NCBI GenBank assembly: GCA_963555705.1 | Contig: OY743179.1 | Coordinates: 19,476,692 to 19,540,691 of the forward strand | DNA: 64,000 nucleotides | Source: Ligustrum vulgare | Taxonomy: Eukaryota; Streptophyta; Magnoliopsida; Lamiales; Oleaceae | Direction of reading: 5' to 3' | Part shown: positions 23,332 to 34,375 of the stretch, one piece after another | How positions within the stretch are numbered: position 1 is the stretch's first letter | Layout: the number at the start of each line of letters is the position of its first letter | Position numbers and translations under genes: made by a program | Notes under the pieces: model-generated | What the model saw: the letters and a program-made list of their open reading frames with translations, nothing else | Told to the model about the DNA's origin: nothing | Databases searched by the model: none

Positions 23332-24538
23332 TACTAAAACGACTAGATTTCACAGCATCATCCCATTTATATACTTTCAACAACTAGTCAAGACTATATT
23401 TCTCATTATCCATTTATCAGTAAACTAACAAACCCATAAACGTGCACCTGCAACCAAAAGCATAAAATCATCTCAAACCCCAACCGACTGACTCAATTAT
23501 TATCCAATTTTATTACATAGCATAGCTATACAATGTTGGAACAAGTGTAACATGCTTAAATACACTCGTACAGATTTGGAGTGACTTTATCTGAGTTTTC
23601 TTCATTTTCTTCATTGATTTTATGGAGTTTTTGTGTCAGTGATGAAATTTCGTGGAGTTCGATTTTTTAATTGCTGTTGACTAGTCGGGGTATAAAATGA
23701 AGTTTTTCTTGCTCTTGACTTGATTTTTTCCAAGCACCTCTCTCTGACCATTTCTTTCTCCTAATATTTCTAACTATGCACATAAACGAAGAAGAAGAAA
23801 AATCAAAAAATCAAAAAGACAATTATAATTTCTCTCGTTAATTTCATCATTTTCTTTTCCTCTTTATTTATGGAGATTCTGAGATGGAAACCAAAGGTTT
23901 AAGTCACGAGCATAATGATTTAGGGAAGGGGACTTCATTATTGAAAAAAATTTGTGTAACAGGCATACCATATAAATCGCCTCCTCTGTTTGGTAGTTAT
24001 AATCGGCTATGGTAAGGCAGTCTAAGGGAGTCAAAATGCCCAACCATCTCCACTGTCATCGCTCGAGGATTATGGGAATCAACAAAATATTGCTACCAAA
24101 AAATTCAAGTTCTTAAAAGGAGAACAAAATACGGAAATCAGAATGAAATTATAGAAAAAAATGACAAAAATCGAAAGCCAGGAAAGTCATGGATTGCATA
24201 CTTGCTTAGCGGTCGGATGGCCGGATGCGAAGGAGCCGAAGGGTAGAGAGCTTCAGCAGTCAACTTGCTTCGAGGAGGCGTGAGAGATGGATGGATTGTG
24301 AGATTTTTGCCCTAAGTCGGAGCCATTTTTTACAAAACACCGCGTTTTGGTCATCACCGTGTTTTGGACTTTTTTTAGGGGAAACGTCCGAAATGAGATT
24401 TTCTCTTTTTGGATTTCCTTTGTTACTTTTTTTTGTTTCGAAAAACTTGTTTTCCAAAATGGGTAAGTGAACGCGTTTTTAATATTTTCGAAAATTGAAA
24501 ACTCAAAACTGCCTTAAAACGAGAAAAAAAACAGGGCA
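23332..24538 (-). other. right part of Harbinger element, no gene recognised
   Basis: Sequence of the Harbinger transposon upstream (minus strand) of its transposase. Short frames are present (24225-24470 plus, 24457-24260 minus) but none resembles a known domain. It could contain promoter and 5' exon remnants. It ends in the TIR. Confidence 0.5.
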
Positions 24539-24541
24539 TTA

Positions 24542-25604
24542 ATTTTCAAAAGAGTCAATATGATTCTTGTTTTTATTTTAAATCCGGTGAAACTAATTTT
24601 ATGTATTTTTTGTTGTATGTTGATGATATACTTATTGCTAGCTCAAACATGCATGATATTAACCTGCTTAAGCATAAATTGCATTCAGAATTTGAAATGA
24701 AATATTTAGGACATGCTAAAAGAATTCTTGGAATAGATATTTTTAGAGATTGGAAATATAGAAACTTGTTTTTAAATCAAAAACATTACATTAAAAAGGT
24801 TTTAAAAAGGTTTAGCCTATCTTATGCTAAAAATGTCTATTTACCTCCGCCTGCTCATTTTAAACTATCTATTAATCATTTGCCTAAATCTAATGAGGAA
24901 AAATTTAGGATAAAAAATGTGCCTTATTCAAATGCTGTAGGATCTGTGATGTATCTCATGGTCTACACTAGACCTAATATTGCTTTTGCTGTTATTGTGC
25001 TTAGCAGATTTATGAGTAATCCTGGTTAGTTACATTGGGAAGCTATAAAATCTTTGTTGAAATATCTAAAAGGCTCTGCAGGACTTAGTTTGGTGTTTAC
25101 TAAGACTAAACCTGATTTTAAAGTAAAAGGTTTTGTTGATTCTGATTTTGTTGGGAACATTGATAACAGAAAATCTACTTCTGCATATTTTTTTACTTTA
25201 AAATGTTCCTGTATTAGTTGGAAATCACAGTTACAAAAACTTGTTGCCTTATCTTCAACTGAGGCAGGATATATAGCTATCACAGATACTGTTAAGGTTA
25301 ATGTATGTGGCTTAAAGGTTTGCTTAAAGGTTTACTTTCTAAAATTGGCTGTATTGATAACTCTGAAATTGAGATTTGTACAGATAGTCTTAGTACTTTA
25401 CATTTGTGCAAAAATCATGTGTTTCATAATAGATCAAAACATATAGATGTGAAATTCCATTTCATTAGGGACATTACTGAAAAATGAATTGTCAAACTTG
25501 TTAAAATACCTACTCAGCTAAATCCTGCAGATACTGGAACAAAAATTATACATATTAACAAATTTAAAGATGCCTTAAATTTTTCAAATTTGTTAGAATT
25601 TTGA
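24542..25604 (+). pseudogene. copia-1 reverse transcriptase C-terminal half and RNase H
   Basis: Resumes the RT broken at 15698: SQYDSCFYFKSG, then LLYVDDILIASS with an intact catalytic YVDD (about 24613-24636), KYLGHAKRILGIDIFRD, YTRPNIAFAVIVLSRFMSNPG and a TAG at 25027-25029. RNase H follows (VDSDFVGNIDNRKSTSAYFF, ALSSTEAGYIAITD, ICTDSLSTLHLCKN, HNRSKHIDVKFHFIRD). A shift near 25300 and a TGA at 25486 precede the terminal segment, which ends at 25604 (LLEF). Better preserved than the integrase part. Confidence 0.88.
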
Positions 25605-25656
25605 TATTGCTCTATTTGTGCTTTGTAGGTGCTGCTGATTCAATTGTGGTGGAGAT

Positions 25657-25908
25657 TGTAGAAGCAACTGGATCGGAGCAGCAGCCCAAAACTAATTTTG
25701 TAGTCCTGCCGGTTGAATTTTATTAAAGCCCAACTAAGTGATGCAGACCAACTGAAACCGGATTGCAAGCCCAACTGACACCGGGTTAAAGCCCAATCTT
25801 AATACCGCCCTTTCATTCCCAAACGTTGGATCATCTAAGATCCATCTCAGTCGTTTACTTATTGATAAGGACGCGTCTCAACCTTTTGGGCTTCTCACTT
25901 CTTCCAGA

Positions 25909-25965
<57 letters not shown>

Positions 25966-26264
25966 ATCTTCTTCGTGGTTTTTTTGGAGAGAAACTTTGA
26001 TTTCTCGCACAAACTTTGTAATTTATACTCTAATTCTTTGTGGTTAATCAGAGTTTATACATTGGGGGTTATTTATAGTGGTTTATCTATAACTCTTAGT
26101 GGTACTTTGTGGTATTTTGTGTGAGATTTGTAAAGTTTTGATATATTTTTTAATTGTGTAAAACTCTGTCTGATTCTTGTAGTTTTAATTTTGATTAATA
26201 AAATCCTTTTGAGATTTTATGTTTACTTGACTTTGTGGTGATTCTGAGCCTTAAAATCGTAACA
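25657..26264 (+). repeat. copia-1 3' LTR with (CT)25 microsatellite
   Basis: Begins TGTAGAAGCAAC directly after GGTGGAGAT (polypurine tract) and ends AAAATCGTAACA. A pure CT run of 50 bp occupies 25911-25960. No 5' partner lies in the window, so the boundaries rest on the tract and the TG/CA ends only. The sequence after the CT run (CTAATTCTTTGTGG..) has no coding signal. Confidence 0.65.
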
Positions 26265-28616
26265 CTTTTAAATTACTACATACAATTCTCTTTTGAGGAA
26301 AAGGAAAGCTATATAGCACTTTTGAGTTCTGCTTTTCCTACTTCCATATTACTCTAAAAAAAGATCAAGCATTGTATCACATTATTCAATTCAATATTTA
26401 TTGCAGATTAACATTTGCATCATCTTGAAAAAAATATATGGCTCTATTTGTCTACCTAAAATAATGCATCTTGAGTTTTTTTTTTAACATCTCCAGGGCC
26501 TTTTGTATTGTTCATTGCTGAGGTTGATTTTGTTTGTATTGAACTTTTGTATATGAGAAAGATTGATTGATTTGCAGTAACAATCAAAAATCAAATTCCA
26601 AGTCACTGTCTGAATACCAGCACCATTAGTACAAGTACTATACTACTGACTATCATACAAATGGATACATATAGGTAGTAAAAGAGGTGTGACATTTTTC
26701 AGTTTTCTCTTTATTTAATTCTACTCTCTATATATTTTTGTCTGATTGCATGTAAAGAAGGAAACCGTAACACTGACTTTGTGGTGATTCTGAGCCTTAA
26801 AATCGTAACACTTTTAAATTACTGCATACAATTCTCTTTTGAGGAAAAGGAAAGGTATATAGCATTTTTGAGTTCCGCTTTTCCTACTTCCATATTACTC
26901 TAAAAAAAGATCAGGCATTGTATCACATTATTCAATTCAATATTTATTGCAGATTAACATTTGCATCATCTTGAAAAAATATATGGCTCTATTTGTCTAT
27001 CTAAAATAATGCATCTTGAGTTTTTTTTTTTTACATCTCCAGGGCCTTTTGTCTTGTTCATTGCTGAGGTTGATTTTGTTTGTGACAAGTGCATTATTAA
27101 CGCTTATTTTGTACACTTATAACCTTAGCCTATTTTTGATTTGATCATATTTAAGTATTATTAATGCATTTTATATTTTATGTTATATAGGATCATAAAG
27201 GAAGAGAAAAGAGGAAGAAAGGACCAAAATACACATAAAACTGAAGTTTGGGGACCTTGGATGCAATTTATTTACGGCCGCAACACCAAACACTTACGGA
27301 CGTAAACCTTTGATTGGAATAGGCAAAAATTGCGCAGAAACTACCTTGCGGCCGTAACCTCCAAATGTGGAAAATCAGCAGAAAGCGACTTACGGCCGTA
27401 ACTTGCTCGCCAAAAAATTTCCTTATCTGATTCATTGTGTAATTTTGGTATATCTTGTGGGTAAAGTTAGGGCACGATTTTGGGAGTATAAAAGGTGCAA
27501 AATCACCACAAAAGGAGGCGGGACATTGAGGAAAATTGAGAGAAAAATATAGAGCATTTTTGGGAGATTTTCAAGCGCAAGAATATCAACAACAACGGAA
27601 TTCATGAAGCAACTTGAAGAATCTACCACAACCATGTTAGGCTAAATTCCATATCTTGTTCAAAGGGGAAGTTGTGTTAACTCGATTATATTATTTTATT
27701 TTCCTACAAATTAGTAGCGTGAATTTATTCATTTACTTCAATTGTTGGATTATTATATTTTGAATGTTCATTGAGTTTATTTGATTAATAGTTTAATTTG
27801 GCCAATTGGATTATTGATCTTTGGATTCATTAATATGCTATATTTAGATTCTTGATCCGTAATTGTCATCGAATCTTTACTTTAGTAGCAAATAAATCTA
27901 TTTTTTTAAATTTTCATACTAGTCGTGTATTAAATTCTAAGAGCTTGTTTAGGATTGTCCGTGACTAGAATTGGTTCGAAAAGCTTGTTTTGAATCAATA
28001 CACATAAGGAAAAATTTAGATAATCAGAGCTTGTTGATTATTTATAATTGATAATTGAATTAGAGATATAAACACGTTACAAGGAAAGGTATAACATTAA
28101 TTAAGGGCACAACCGAGCCCGAGAACAAGATTTCTTCTCATATTAATTCTCTAGACCTATTTAATTATTTATTTTATGCATAGTTTTCATTTAAGAAATT
28201 CCAAACAACAAAACCTTCTAATTCTATTCTAATTAATCAAACACCTATTTTTAATTCACCGTTCCTCATGGGATCGACCCTTACTCTCGCTACTACATTA
28301 TTAATTAATATTTAGCGAGTAAAGAATTATTTATTATTTTGGTACATCACGATACGCGTGAGTTTGTATTGAACTTTTGTATATGATAAAGATTGATTGA
28401 TTTGCAGTAACAATCAAAAATAAAATTCCAAGTCACTGACTGAATACCAGCACCATTAGTACAAGTACTATACTACTGACTATCATACAAATGGATACAA
28501 TTACATATATAGGTCGTAAAAGAGGTGTGACATTTTTCAATTTTCTCTTTATTTAAATCTACTCTCTATATATTTTTTGTTTGATTGCATGTAAAGAAGA
28601 AAACCGTAACACTGAA
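26229..28616. repeat. 546-bp tandem duplication, second copy interrupted
   Basis: GACTTTGTGGTGATTCTGAG occurs at 26229 and again at 26775. Everything from 26229 to 26774 is repeated from 26775 to 28616 at very high identity once the insertion 27083-28361 is removed. The unit includes the last 36 bp of the copia-1 LTR, so duplication happened after copia-1 inserted. CGTAACAC stands at both the LTR end and the unit end, suggesting microhomology. No gene recognised in the unit. Confidence 0.93.
27083..28361 (+). mobile_element. 1.28-kb insertion, probable solo LTR
   Basis: Present in the second duplication copy and absent from the first, so its ends are exact. GTTTG flanks both sides (27078-27082, 28362-28366). 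It starts TGACAAGTGCATTA and ends ATACGCGTGA. Size, 5-bp TSD, a TATAAAAGG box (about 27487) and GGGATCGACCCTTACTCTCG near its end suggest a solo LTR. The 3' end is not the canonical CA, so the class is an inference. It carries several TTACGGCCGTAA-type palindromes (27270-27395). Short frames inside are not genes. Confidence 0.75.
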
Positions 28617-29163
28617 AAAAAATGCGTAGAAGTAAGTATTTATTAAGGTATGCAATTTATTTCCTTCTCTCGCGATTGAAAAGCAACTCAATTCAAATAA
28701 TTTTATGAATATTTTTTATCCGTACAAATTATTTTTTTCTCTTAATTTACAAATACTTATTTTTTACATTAACCAATTAATGTGCAACATTCGTCCACTC
28801 CACTAGTAATTTTAAAAGTGTTATTTTTCTCTCTTCATTAGGTTCTTTAAACAAAATGTTTGAAAAGTATTATTTATTACATATTATATTACGTTAGATA
28901 ACTAAAAAGATTGATTTTAGTGCTATTGATGTTAATTTTACAATTTTGTATCTTTCACGTTTGGGCTCGATTTGAAGTTTATGTTGAACCACTTGGGCAC
29001 ATAGAAGTTGGTTCCATGAGGAAATTACAGCACCCCCCCCCCCCCCCGAACCGATTTTTTAAGATTCAAAATCAATAATCAGAGATAAAGCTCATTTATT
29101 CACAAATCAGGCCATAATTCATTTTTAATAGCATAGTTTAATATAATACTATAAATTCTAATT
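28617..29163. other. AT-rich spacer with C15 tract
   Basis: No gene or known element seen. A run of 15 cytosines lies at 29033-29047. Confidence 0.6.
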
Positions 29164-30588
29164 ATGGATAATTACCGATTGTTAAGGAAGAAATTGACTT
29201 TATTCAAGATAAAATTCTCTCATCCACAATTCTCTCTTCAACCACTGCGACTTCTACCACCATGTTCCATGAAGCAGAATCTTCACTCTTTCTTCCTGTT
29301 AATCTCGATCTCCATCAAAATTTGTTTACCCTATATTTCAGAAATTCCACCCATTGTAGAAACCAAATCGCTCGGCGTTTTGGAAGCTTTGATTATTGGC
29401 GAAACCTAAATAATAATCTCGACCGATGTCAAACGTGTAATCTTCAGGTATTAATCCATCTACTTTGATACTCATTTACTTTCAGTAAATTGATTATGAA
29501 TTTTTATTTAAGTTGAGTTTTCGGATTTCAAAATATAGAGGGTACTTCCTATAATCTTGACCTCCTTCAAAAACCGATTAACCCTATGTTTCAAAACTCC
29601 CACCCACTACTAATTGAGAATTTCGAAAATTTTAACCCCTTCACCAATGTCAAATGTGTAATCTTCAAGTATTAATCCATCTACGTTGATACTCATTTAC
29701 TTTCAGTAAATTGATTATGAATGTTTAATTCATTTGAGTTTTCCTTTGGTGTGAATTGTGAGGTGATTCAAGTTAAAGGAAATGTGAACTAGTTTACATG
29801 AATTTGCATTTTGTTGATGGGTATTGAGAAGAAACCGTGTAAATGTGACCTGAGTGTGTTGATGGGCAGTGCAATGACATTTATCATTTGGGACCTTACA
29901 TATGGATTGTGACTCCTCCTTGATTTGTGAAACTGTGACCTTTGGTTAAGTTGGGTTGGAGTAATTCGAATTCAAAGAAAATGTTACCCATATTACATGA
30001 AGTCCTATCATAAATTTTCGTTGCGAGTTCAGGTTATCAAAAACAACAATTCTCTGTCTGTGACCTCACATATACATAATGCATTTGATATCCACTCACG
30101 AAATTGTCTCATAGACATTATTATGCATAGATGAAGTGATTTGAACTCATGAATGTGATCTCATGTTCTGTCATCTAGTCTTAGCAATGTGAACTACTTT
30201 GTGTGAAATTGCATTCTGTTTATGGGTATTGAGAACAATCGATGTAAATGTGACCTGGATGTTTTGATGGGCAGTGCACTGACATTGTTCATTTGGGACT
30301 TTTAATATGGATTGTGAATCCACTTTGGTATGTGACCTTGGGATGAATTAGGGTGGGGTCATTTGAATTCAAGAAATATAATCCTTATTACATTAAGACT
30401 TGTCATAAATGTGGATTACGTGAATACCTTTTTTAATGATTTTTTTTTTCAGTTTTTTCATAGAGATATTAATCTGTATCAGTCACTTTTACCAAATCTC
30501 ATTAGTGAGCAAGTACTATAAATCTTGATGGTTAATAATGTCTATTACCTATTTCATTATCTTATCTTGAGATTTTGATAACGTGCAG
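29164..30588 (+). repeat. two sets of local direct duplications, no gene recognised
   Basis: Set one: about 29303-29520 and 29557-29745 share AATCT.GACC/TCTCC..CAAA and the exact block CTCATTTACTTTCAGTAAATT with the bases after it. Set two: 29771-30010 and 30188-30415 share TGGGTATTGAGAA, TGATGGGCAGTGCA and CATTTGGGAC, with TGTGACC motifs, spaced about 418 bp. An 81-codon frame at 29164-29409 is open but resembles nothing I know. The segment leads into the FtsZ-like exon and could be its ancient upstream intron or unrelated repeat. Confidence 0.7.
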
Positions 30589-30905
30589 GCTGGAGTGGAT
30601 GGGGGGAAAACGAAGCTGTGTAGCTCCTATAGTTGTAGGTATTGCAAAGTCAATGGGCATCATGAATGTGGGCATATTCACTACTCCATTTTCTCTCAAG
30701 GGACGAAGAAGGGCTGTACAAGCTCAATAAGGAATTGTAGCTTTGAGACAGAATGTTGACACACTGATTGTCATTCTAAATGATAAATTATTGACGAAAA
30801 TTTTCCTATCTACTCCAGTAACATAAGCATTCAATTTTGGAGATGATATTCTTCGACAAGTTGTTCACGCAAAACAGACATATTTGTGATTCTTTACAAG
30901 CATCG
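30589..30905 (+). pseudogene. FtsZ2-type plastid division protein, single decayed exon
   Basis: Translation of 30615-30872 gives APIVVGIAKSMGIMNVGIFT, TPFSLKGRRRAVQAQ, a TAA, GIVALRQNVDTLIVILNDKL, STPVT, a TAA and AFNFGDDILRQVV. This is the tubulin-like GTPase core of plant FtsZ2 (the region after the Gly-rich GTP-binding loop). The loop itself (30589-30612, AGxxGG) is frameshifted. A good splice acceptor, ATAACGTGCAG, directly precedes 30589, so this looks like a genomic exon copy rather than a processed one. Intact FtsZ2 forms the division ring inside chloroplasts. Two stops and the shift make it non-functional. No neighbouring FtsZ exons were found, so it is a lone fragment, possibly carried by a repeat. 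Confidence 0.88.
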
Positions 30906-32569
30906 ACATGTGAGAAAGTGCAAGTCACGTGGTAGACAGAAGATACAAAGCAATGTGATAGATTATGAGTTAATGTACATGTTCTCAAATTGTGAGACAA
31001 TTTTTATATTGCCCATGATTCTGTTTTAAACTTCGCTCTGACATTTGTAATGGAATTGATAGTATGTTATGAAATACATTGTTTTTCCTTGTAAAGTCAA
31101 TGAGATCCATTTGATACGTCCTTTTAATTTCAAGTCACATGTTCATTAAATCAAGTCACATGTTATTCATACTAGGTCACATGAGTATTTAGTTCATGCC
31201 AGCATACTGACGCATGTCACATTTTTTTTTTTTTTTTTGTTAATAGCTTTCCTTTCACCAATTCAAATATTCTTTCCAAATAGAACTACTGCTTGTCCAA
31301 TTTAGATTCATGCAACTACATACATTCAAGTCACATGGTAGATCGTACAAGTCACATATTCGACAGTACCATTACAGAAATCATGGACTTGGATCTGGTA
31401 TTTTCATATATACAAGTTACATTTATTATATCTAATATAGGACACACTCCCATGTGTGTTCAGGTCAAATGTTCATTATCACACTTGACGGATACGAGGT
31501 CACATTTGTTCGTCCAACCAGTTCACATGTTCGACATGGCAATTCCATATTCATTTTCCATTGCACAATGTCATGTTCATCAGTGATGCAAACTTCCCAA
31601 CAAGTTACTTGTGTAATAATCTTTTCTCTAGTCAGTGAATCATATTTTCAATCTATAAATATTTGCTATCTAATTTATGTTGAAAGCACTATTAAGATTA
31701 CATAGATGATACTATACTCAGTGGATGCCCCTTTGTTTAGGTAACATATCAGATTTCACCAGGTCACTTTGTATCCGATCACGTGCTATTTGCAACCAAG
31801 TCACATGTTATTTCAATCAGGTCACATGTTCGTCATGGTCTAACTGGGTTTTTCCCCTGCTTGTTCAAGTCGCATATCAAATTTATCGATTGATTTGTCT
31901 ATTATCACATGTAAATGTGCCCAAGTCACATATCATTGCAAATAGGTCATATGTTTATTATATTCATGCCAGATTTAGATGTTTGGAAATGTATTTTACC
32001 AATATTACTTGACGGTTCAGATGGGGGCATTATGCGAGATCACAAAACAAATTGATTTTTTAAGACTATCCATTATCAGAGGTTATATCACGTCATGATA
32101 ACCTTAATGGAAAACATTGTACCAGGACACATACACGTCATGATTTCTGCCTAGGTATAAATTTCGTTGGGCAGAGAGGTCATAATAAAAATAAGGGGTT
32201 GGGCACTCACATTGCATAAGGTGAATGAGTCCAATTATATCGTCAAAAAAATAGATGCTCTAATTAAACAGAAGCATTATCTAAGGTCACAATCACATAT
32301 GCACTACTGCTATGGCGACGAGGGATGGGTTCCATGTACTTACAAGCAATGTCCAGGTCACAAACACATTTCCAGACATAATGATGGCGTCACAGTAAAA
32401 AAAAAAAAGCAATGAAGTTGTACCATTACCGAATATTACACACTCTCAGATACCACCATCACACGCCCCCTCACAGAAATTGTAACAACCGGGACACAAT
32501 GACTACAGTAACATTTAAACTCGTGTGAGGGCAATGGCTAATGTGTGTTTTTTTTTTTTTTGGCATTAC
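30906..32569. repeat. GTCACAT-rich tract
   Basis: GTCACA(T) recurs at irregular 20-60 bp spacing, for example near 31133, 31157, 31180, 31325, 31349, 31497, 31760, 31800, 31826 and 31925, mostly on the plus strand. No regular unit length and no gene recognised. A T20 run lies around 31220-31240. Frames of 80-100 codons in this tract lack any recognisable domain. Confidence 0.6.
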
Positions 32570-33060
32570 AATGACAATACAAATTACTGTGACCTCATTA
32601 CATTTGATACAATATTTCCAGAGTCTCACATACAAACCAGATGCTTTATGTTTTTGTCGGAATTCCATTTCGCTGTGATTTTTTTATCCCCGTAGTAGAA
32701 TCGATTCAGAGGCAATTTGTGCGGGGCAATAACTAATAGATATTACTGTGACCTCATCACATTTGATATATTTACAAAGTTAAGCATAATTACAGATCCA
32801 GATGCTATATACTTCTCCCTAAATTCCAATTCGTGGTGACTTCTTTCTGATCTTGTGATGGAATCGTTTCACGTGTAATTTGTGACGTGTATAGCAACAA
32901 TCAAAGATGATATTGTGACATCATCATCGAGACAGCTTTGGGAAAGGTCTATGTGAGCTCCAATCGAAATATGCAATGACACAATTTTAGATCCACTTAT
33001 ACCGAAAGATTAATTGGAGAGTCTCTTTTTGATTTGGAAATGTTGTATGTGACCTCACTG
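32570..33060. repeat. imperfect 160-170-bp tandem repeat with TGTGACCTCA motifs
   Basis: ATTACTGTGACCTCATTACATTTGATA-like blocks occur at 32583 and 32742, each followed by CAGATGCT.TAT, AATTCCA.TTCG and AATCG.TTCA. A weaker third copy starts at about 32912 with ATTGTGACATCATC. No coding content seen. Confidence 0.75.
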
Positions 33061-33849
33061 CCATGCATTCCATTATGTGCCCTCAGTCTGCCATTCATTG
33101 CTGCTCATTCTTAGAATATAAATCAGACGCCACAATACTCAATACATATTCATATGATACAACACTATCAATTCGTTACATACTGCGAACTCAAAGTACT
33201 ATAACATATGCACACTGTTTATACTCAGAGACCATATCAGATGAAGTATATTACATGTGACATCATGCAGACGACCAGAACATGGACATCGAATGCTTAC
33301 CCAATTTCGATGTCGCGTGCTCAATTTATCTTCCCTTATGGTGATGTAATTTTATTTGTCAACACTTTTCCTGGAATTGTTGCTGATACTAAATGTGACC
33401 TCGTACTCAATATCTTTTCAATCCCTGCAGATCTTGCTATAGGACATGAATGGTGTTCTATTAATACCGATTATGAAGAAGGTGTCCTCGCTGAAACTTT
33501 TTGGAGATTTTGGATCATTATGGAAAGATAATTTATAACTGTTACCGTGATTTTTGGGATGCTTCTTCTTTCCTTGATTTTCGTTAATATATATATATAC
33601 CTGATAATTGAATGATTGTAGATTTTATCTTATTTTTGATACGTGTATCTATAACTACCTGGAAAATGTATTTTTCCCTGGTTCCATTTGTTGCAATTTG
33701 AAGTAAGGGCGTTTACACAAATACCCAATTTTTTGTATCGTAATTAAAAGGGAAAAATATATAATTAAGGTTTTAAATTACAATTTTTCAAAATTAAAAA
33801 ATTTAAGATTTTATTTCAAAAATCAAGTCATAATTAATTATATATTTTA
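33061..33849. other. unassigned sequence with one 107-codon open frame
   Basis: A plus-strand frame at 33208-33531 is open for 107 codons (MHTVYTQRPYQ.. ending FWRFWIIMER). It has no domain, transit peptide or membrane segment I can recognise, and no conserved neighbour. It may be an exon remnant or chance. The rest is AT-rich. Confidence 0.4.
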
Positions 33850-34375
33850 TTATTTATGGTCACAAGTCACAATTTTTTAGGTCACAACTTATTATAGTCA
33901 CAAGTCACATTTTTTTAGGTCACGAGTCACAAATCAGGTCATAAGTTTATGATTACAGTCACAATTTTTTAGGTCACAATTTGTTTCTCGGTCACAAATT
34001 TCGAATTTAGTAGGTCAAAAAAAATTTGGTAGCAAATCTCAAGTAAATTGGTCGCAACTTAATAAATTATGAGTCACAATTTCTTTATTGGTCACAAATC
34101 ACAAATTTCATAGGTCACAATTTTTTCTCGAATACAAATCAAGAATTTTTTAGGTCACAATTTTCACAAATCACTAGTTTTCTTGGTCACAGATTATAAA
34201 TTTTATAGGTCACAATTTATAAAATTATTTGGTTGACTCATTATTTGATTACAAATTATCAATTTAGTTGGTCAAAATCAATCTCTCAGTCAAAAATCAC
34301 AAATTTTATAGGTCACAACTTATTTTTGGGTCACAATTATCAAATTATTAGATCACAATAATTCAATGGTAGTAA
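33850..34375. repeat. GTCACAA-type short-repeat array
   Basis: About 20 copies of GGTCACAA(A/G) or close variants, separated by 10-25 bp of A/T, on the plus strand (for example 33857, 33878, 33897, 33919, 33958, 33973, 34091, 34116, 34160, 34207). The wording is very like the inner arms of the inverted repeat at 61700-63130. Confidence 0.8.

Larger units (their letters stand above)
15699..24538 (-). mobile_element. PIF/Harbinger DNA transposon, carrying copia-2
   Basis: Left end TGGGCCGTTCTCTTTG; the reverse complement of the right end is TGCCCTGTTTTTTTTCTCG, a short imperfect TIR. TTA occurs on both sides (15696-15698 and 24539-24541), the 3-bp TWA-type target duplication of PIF/Harbinger. 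Excising it with one TTA restores the copia-1 RT frame. A transposase remnant lies on the minus strand (16235-16925). Without copia-2 the element would be about 2.7 kb. No Myb-like second ORF was recognised, and the N-terminal transposase part is missing or unrecognisable. Confidence 0.8.
513..26264 (+). mobile_element. copia-1: old Ty1/copia retrotransposon split by nested insertions
   Basis: Fragments of one copia element occur in order on the plus strand: Gag (513-1190), protease and pre-integrase (1191-1558), integrase (13678-14520), reverse transcriptase N-terminal part (about 14940-15698), RT C-terminal part plus RNase H (24542-25604) and a 3' LTR (25657-26264). Removing gypsy-1 with one TSD copy rejoins the reading frame exactly at 1558/13678. 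Removing the Harbinger element with one TTA rejoins RT at 15698/24542. The 5' LTR and N-terminal Gag are missing or lie upstream. Several stops and frameshifts make it a dead copy and the oldest layer of this block. Confidence 0.85.

Noticed and set aside
25826..26047. Frame through the (CT)25 run (Leu-Ser repeats)
   Set aside because: Microsatellite translation inside an LTR.
33208..33531. 107-codon plus-strand frame
   Set aside because: Unrecognised, in repeat-rich DNA, without splice or homology support; kept only as a note in the spacer entry.
33850..34375. Array of short repeats considered as CRISPR-like
   Set aside because: Spacing is irregular, repeat is 6-9 bp and degenerate, and the sequence is plant nuclear DNA.
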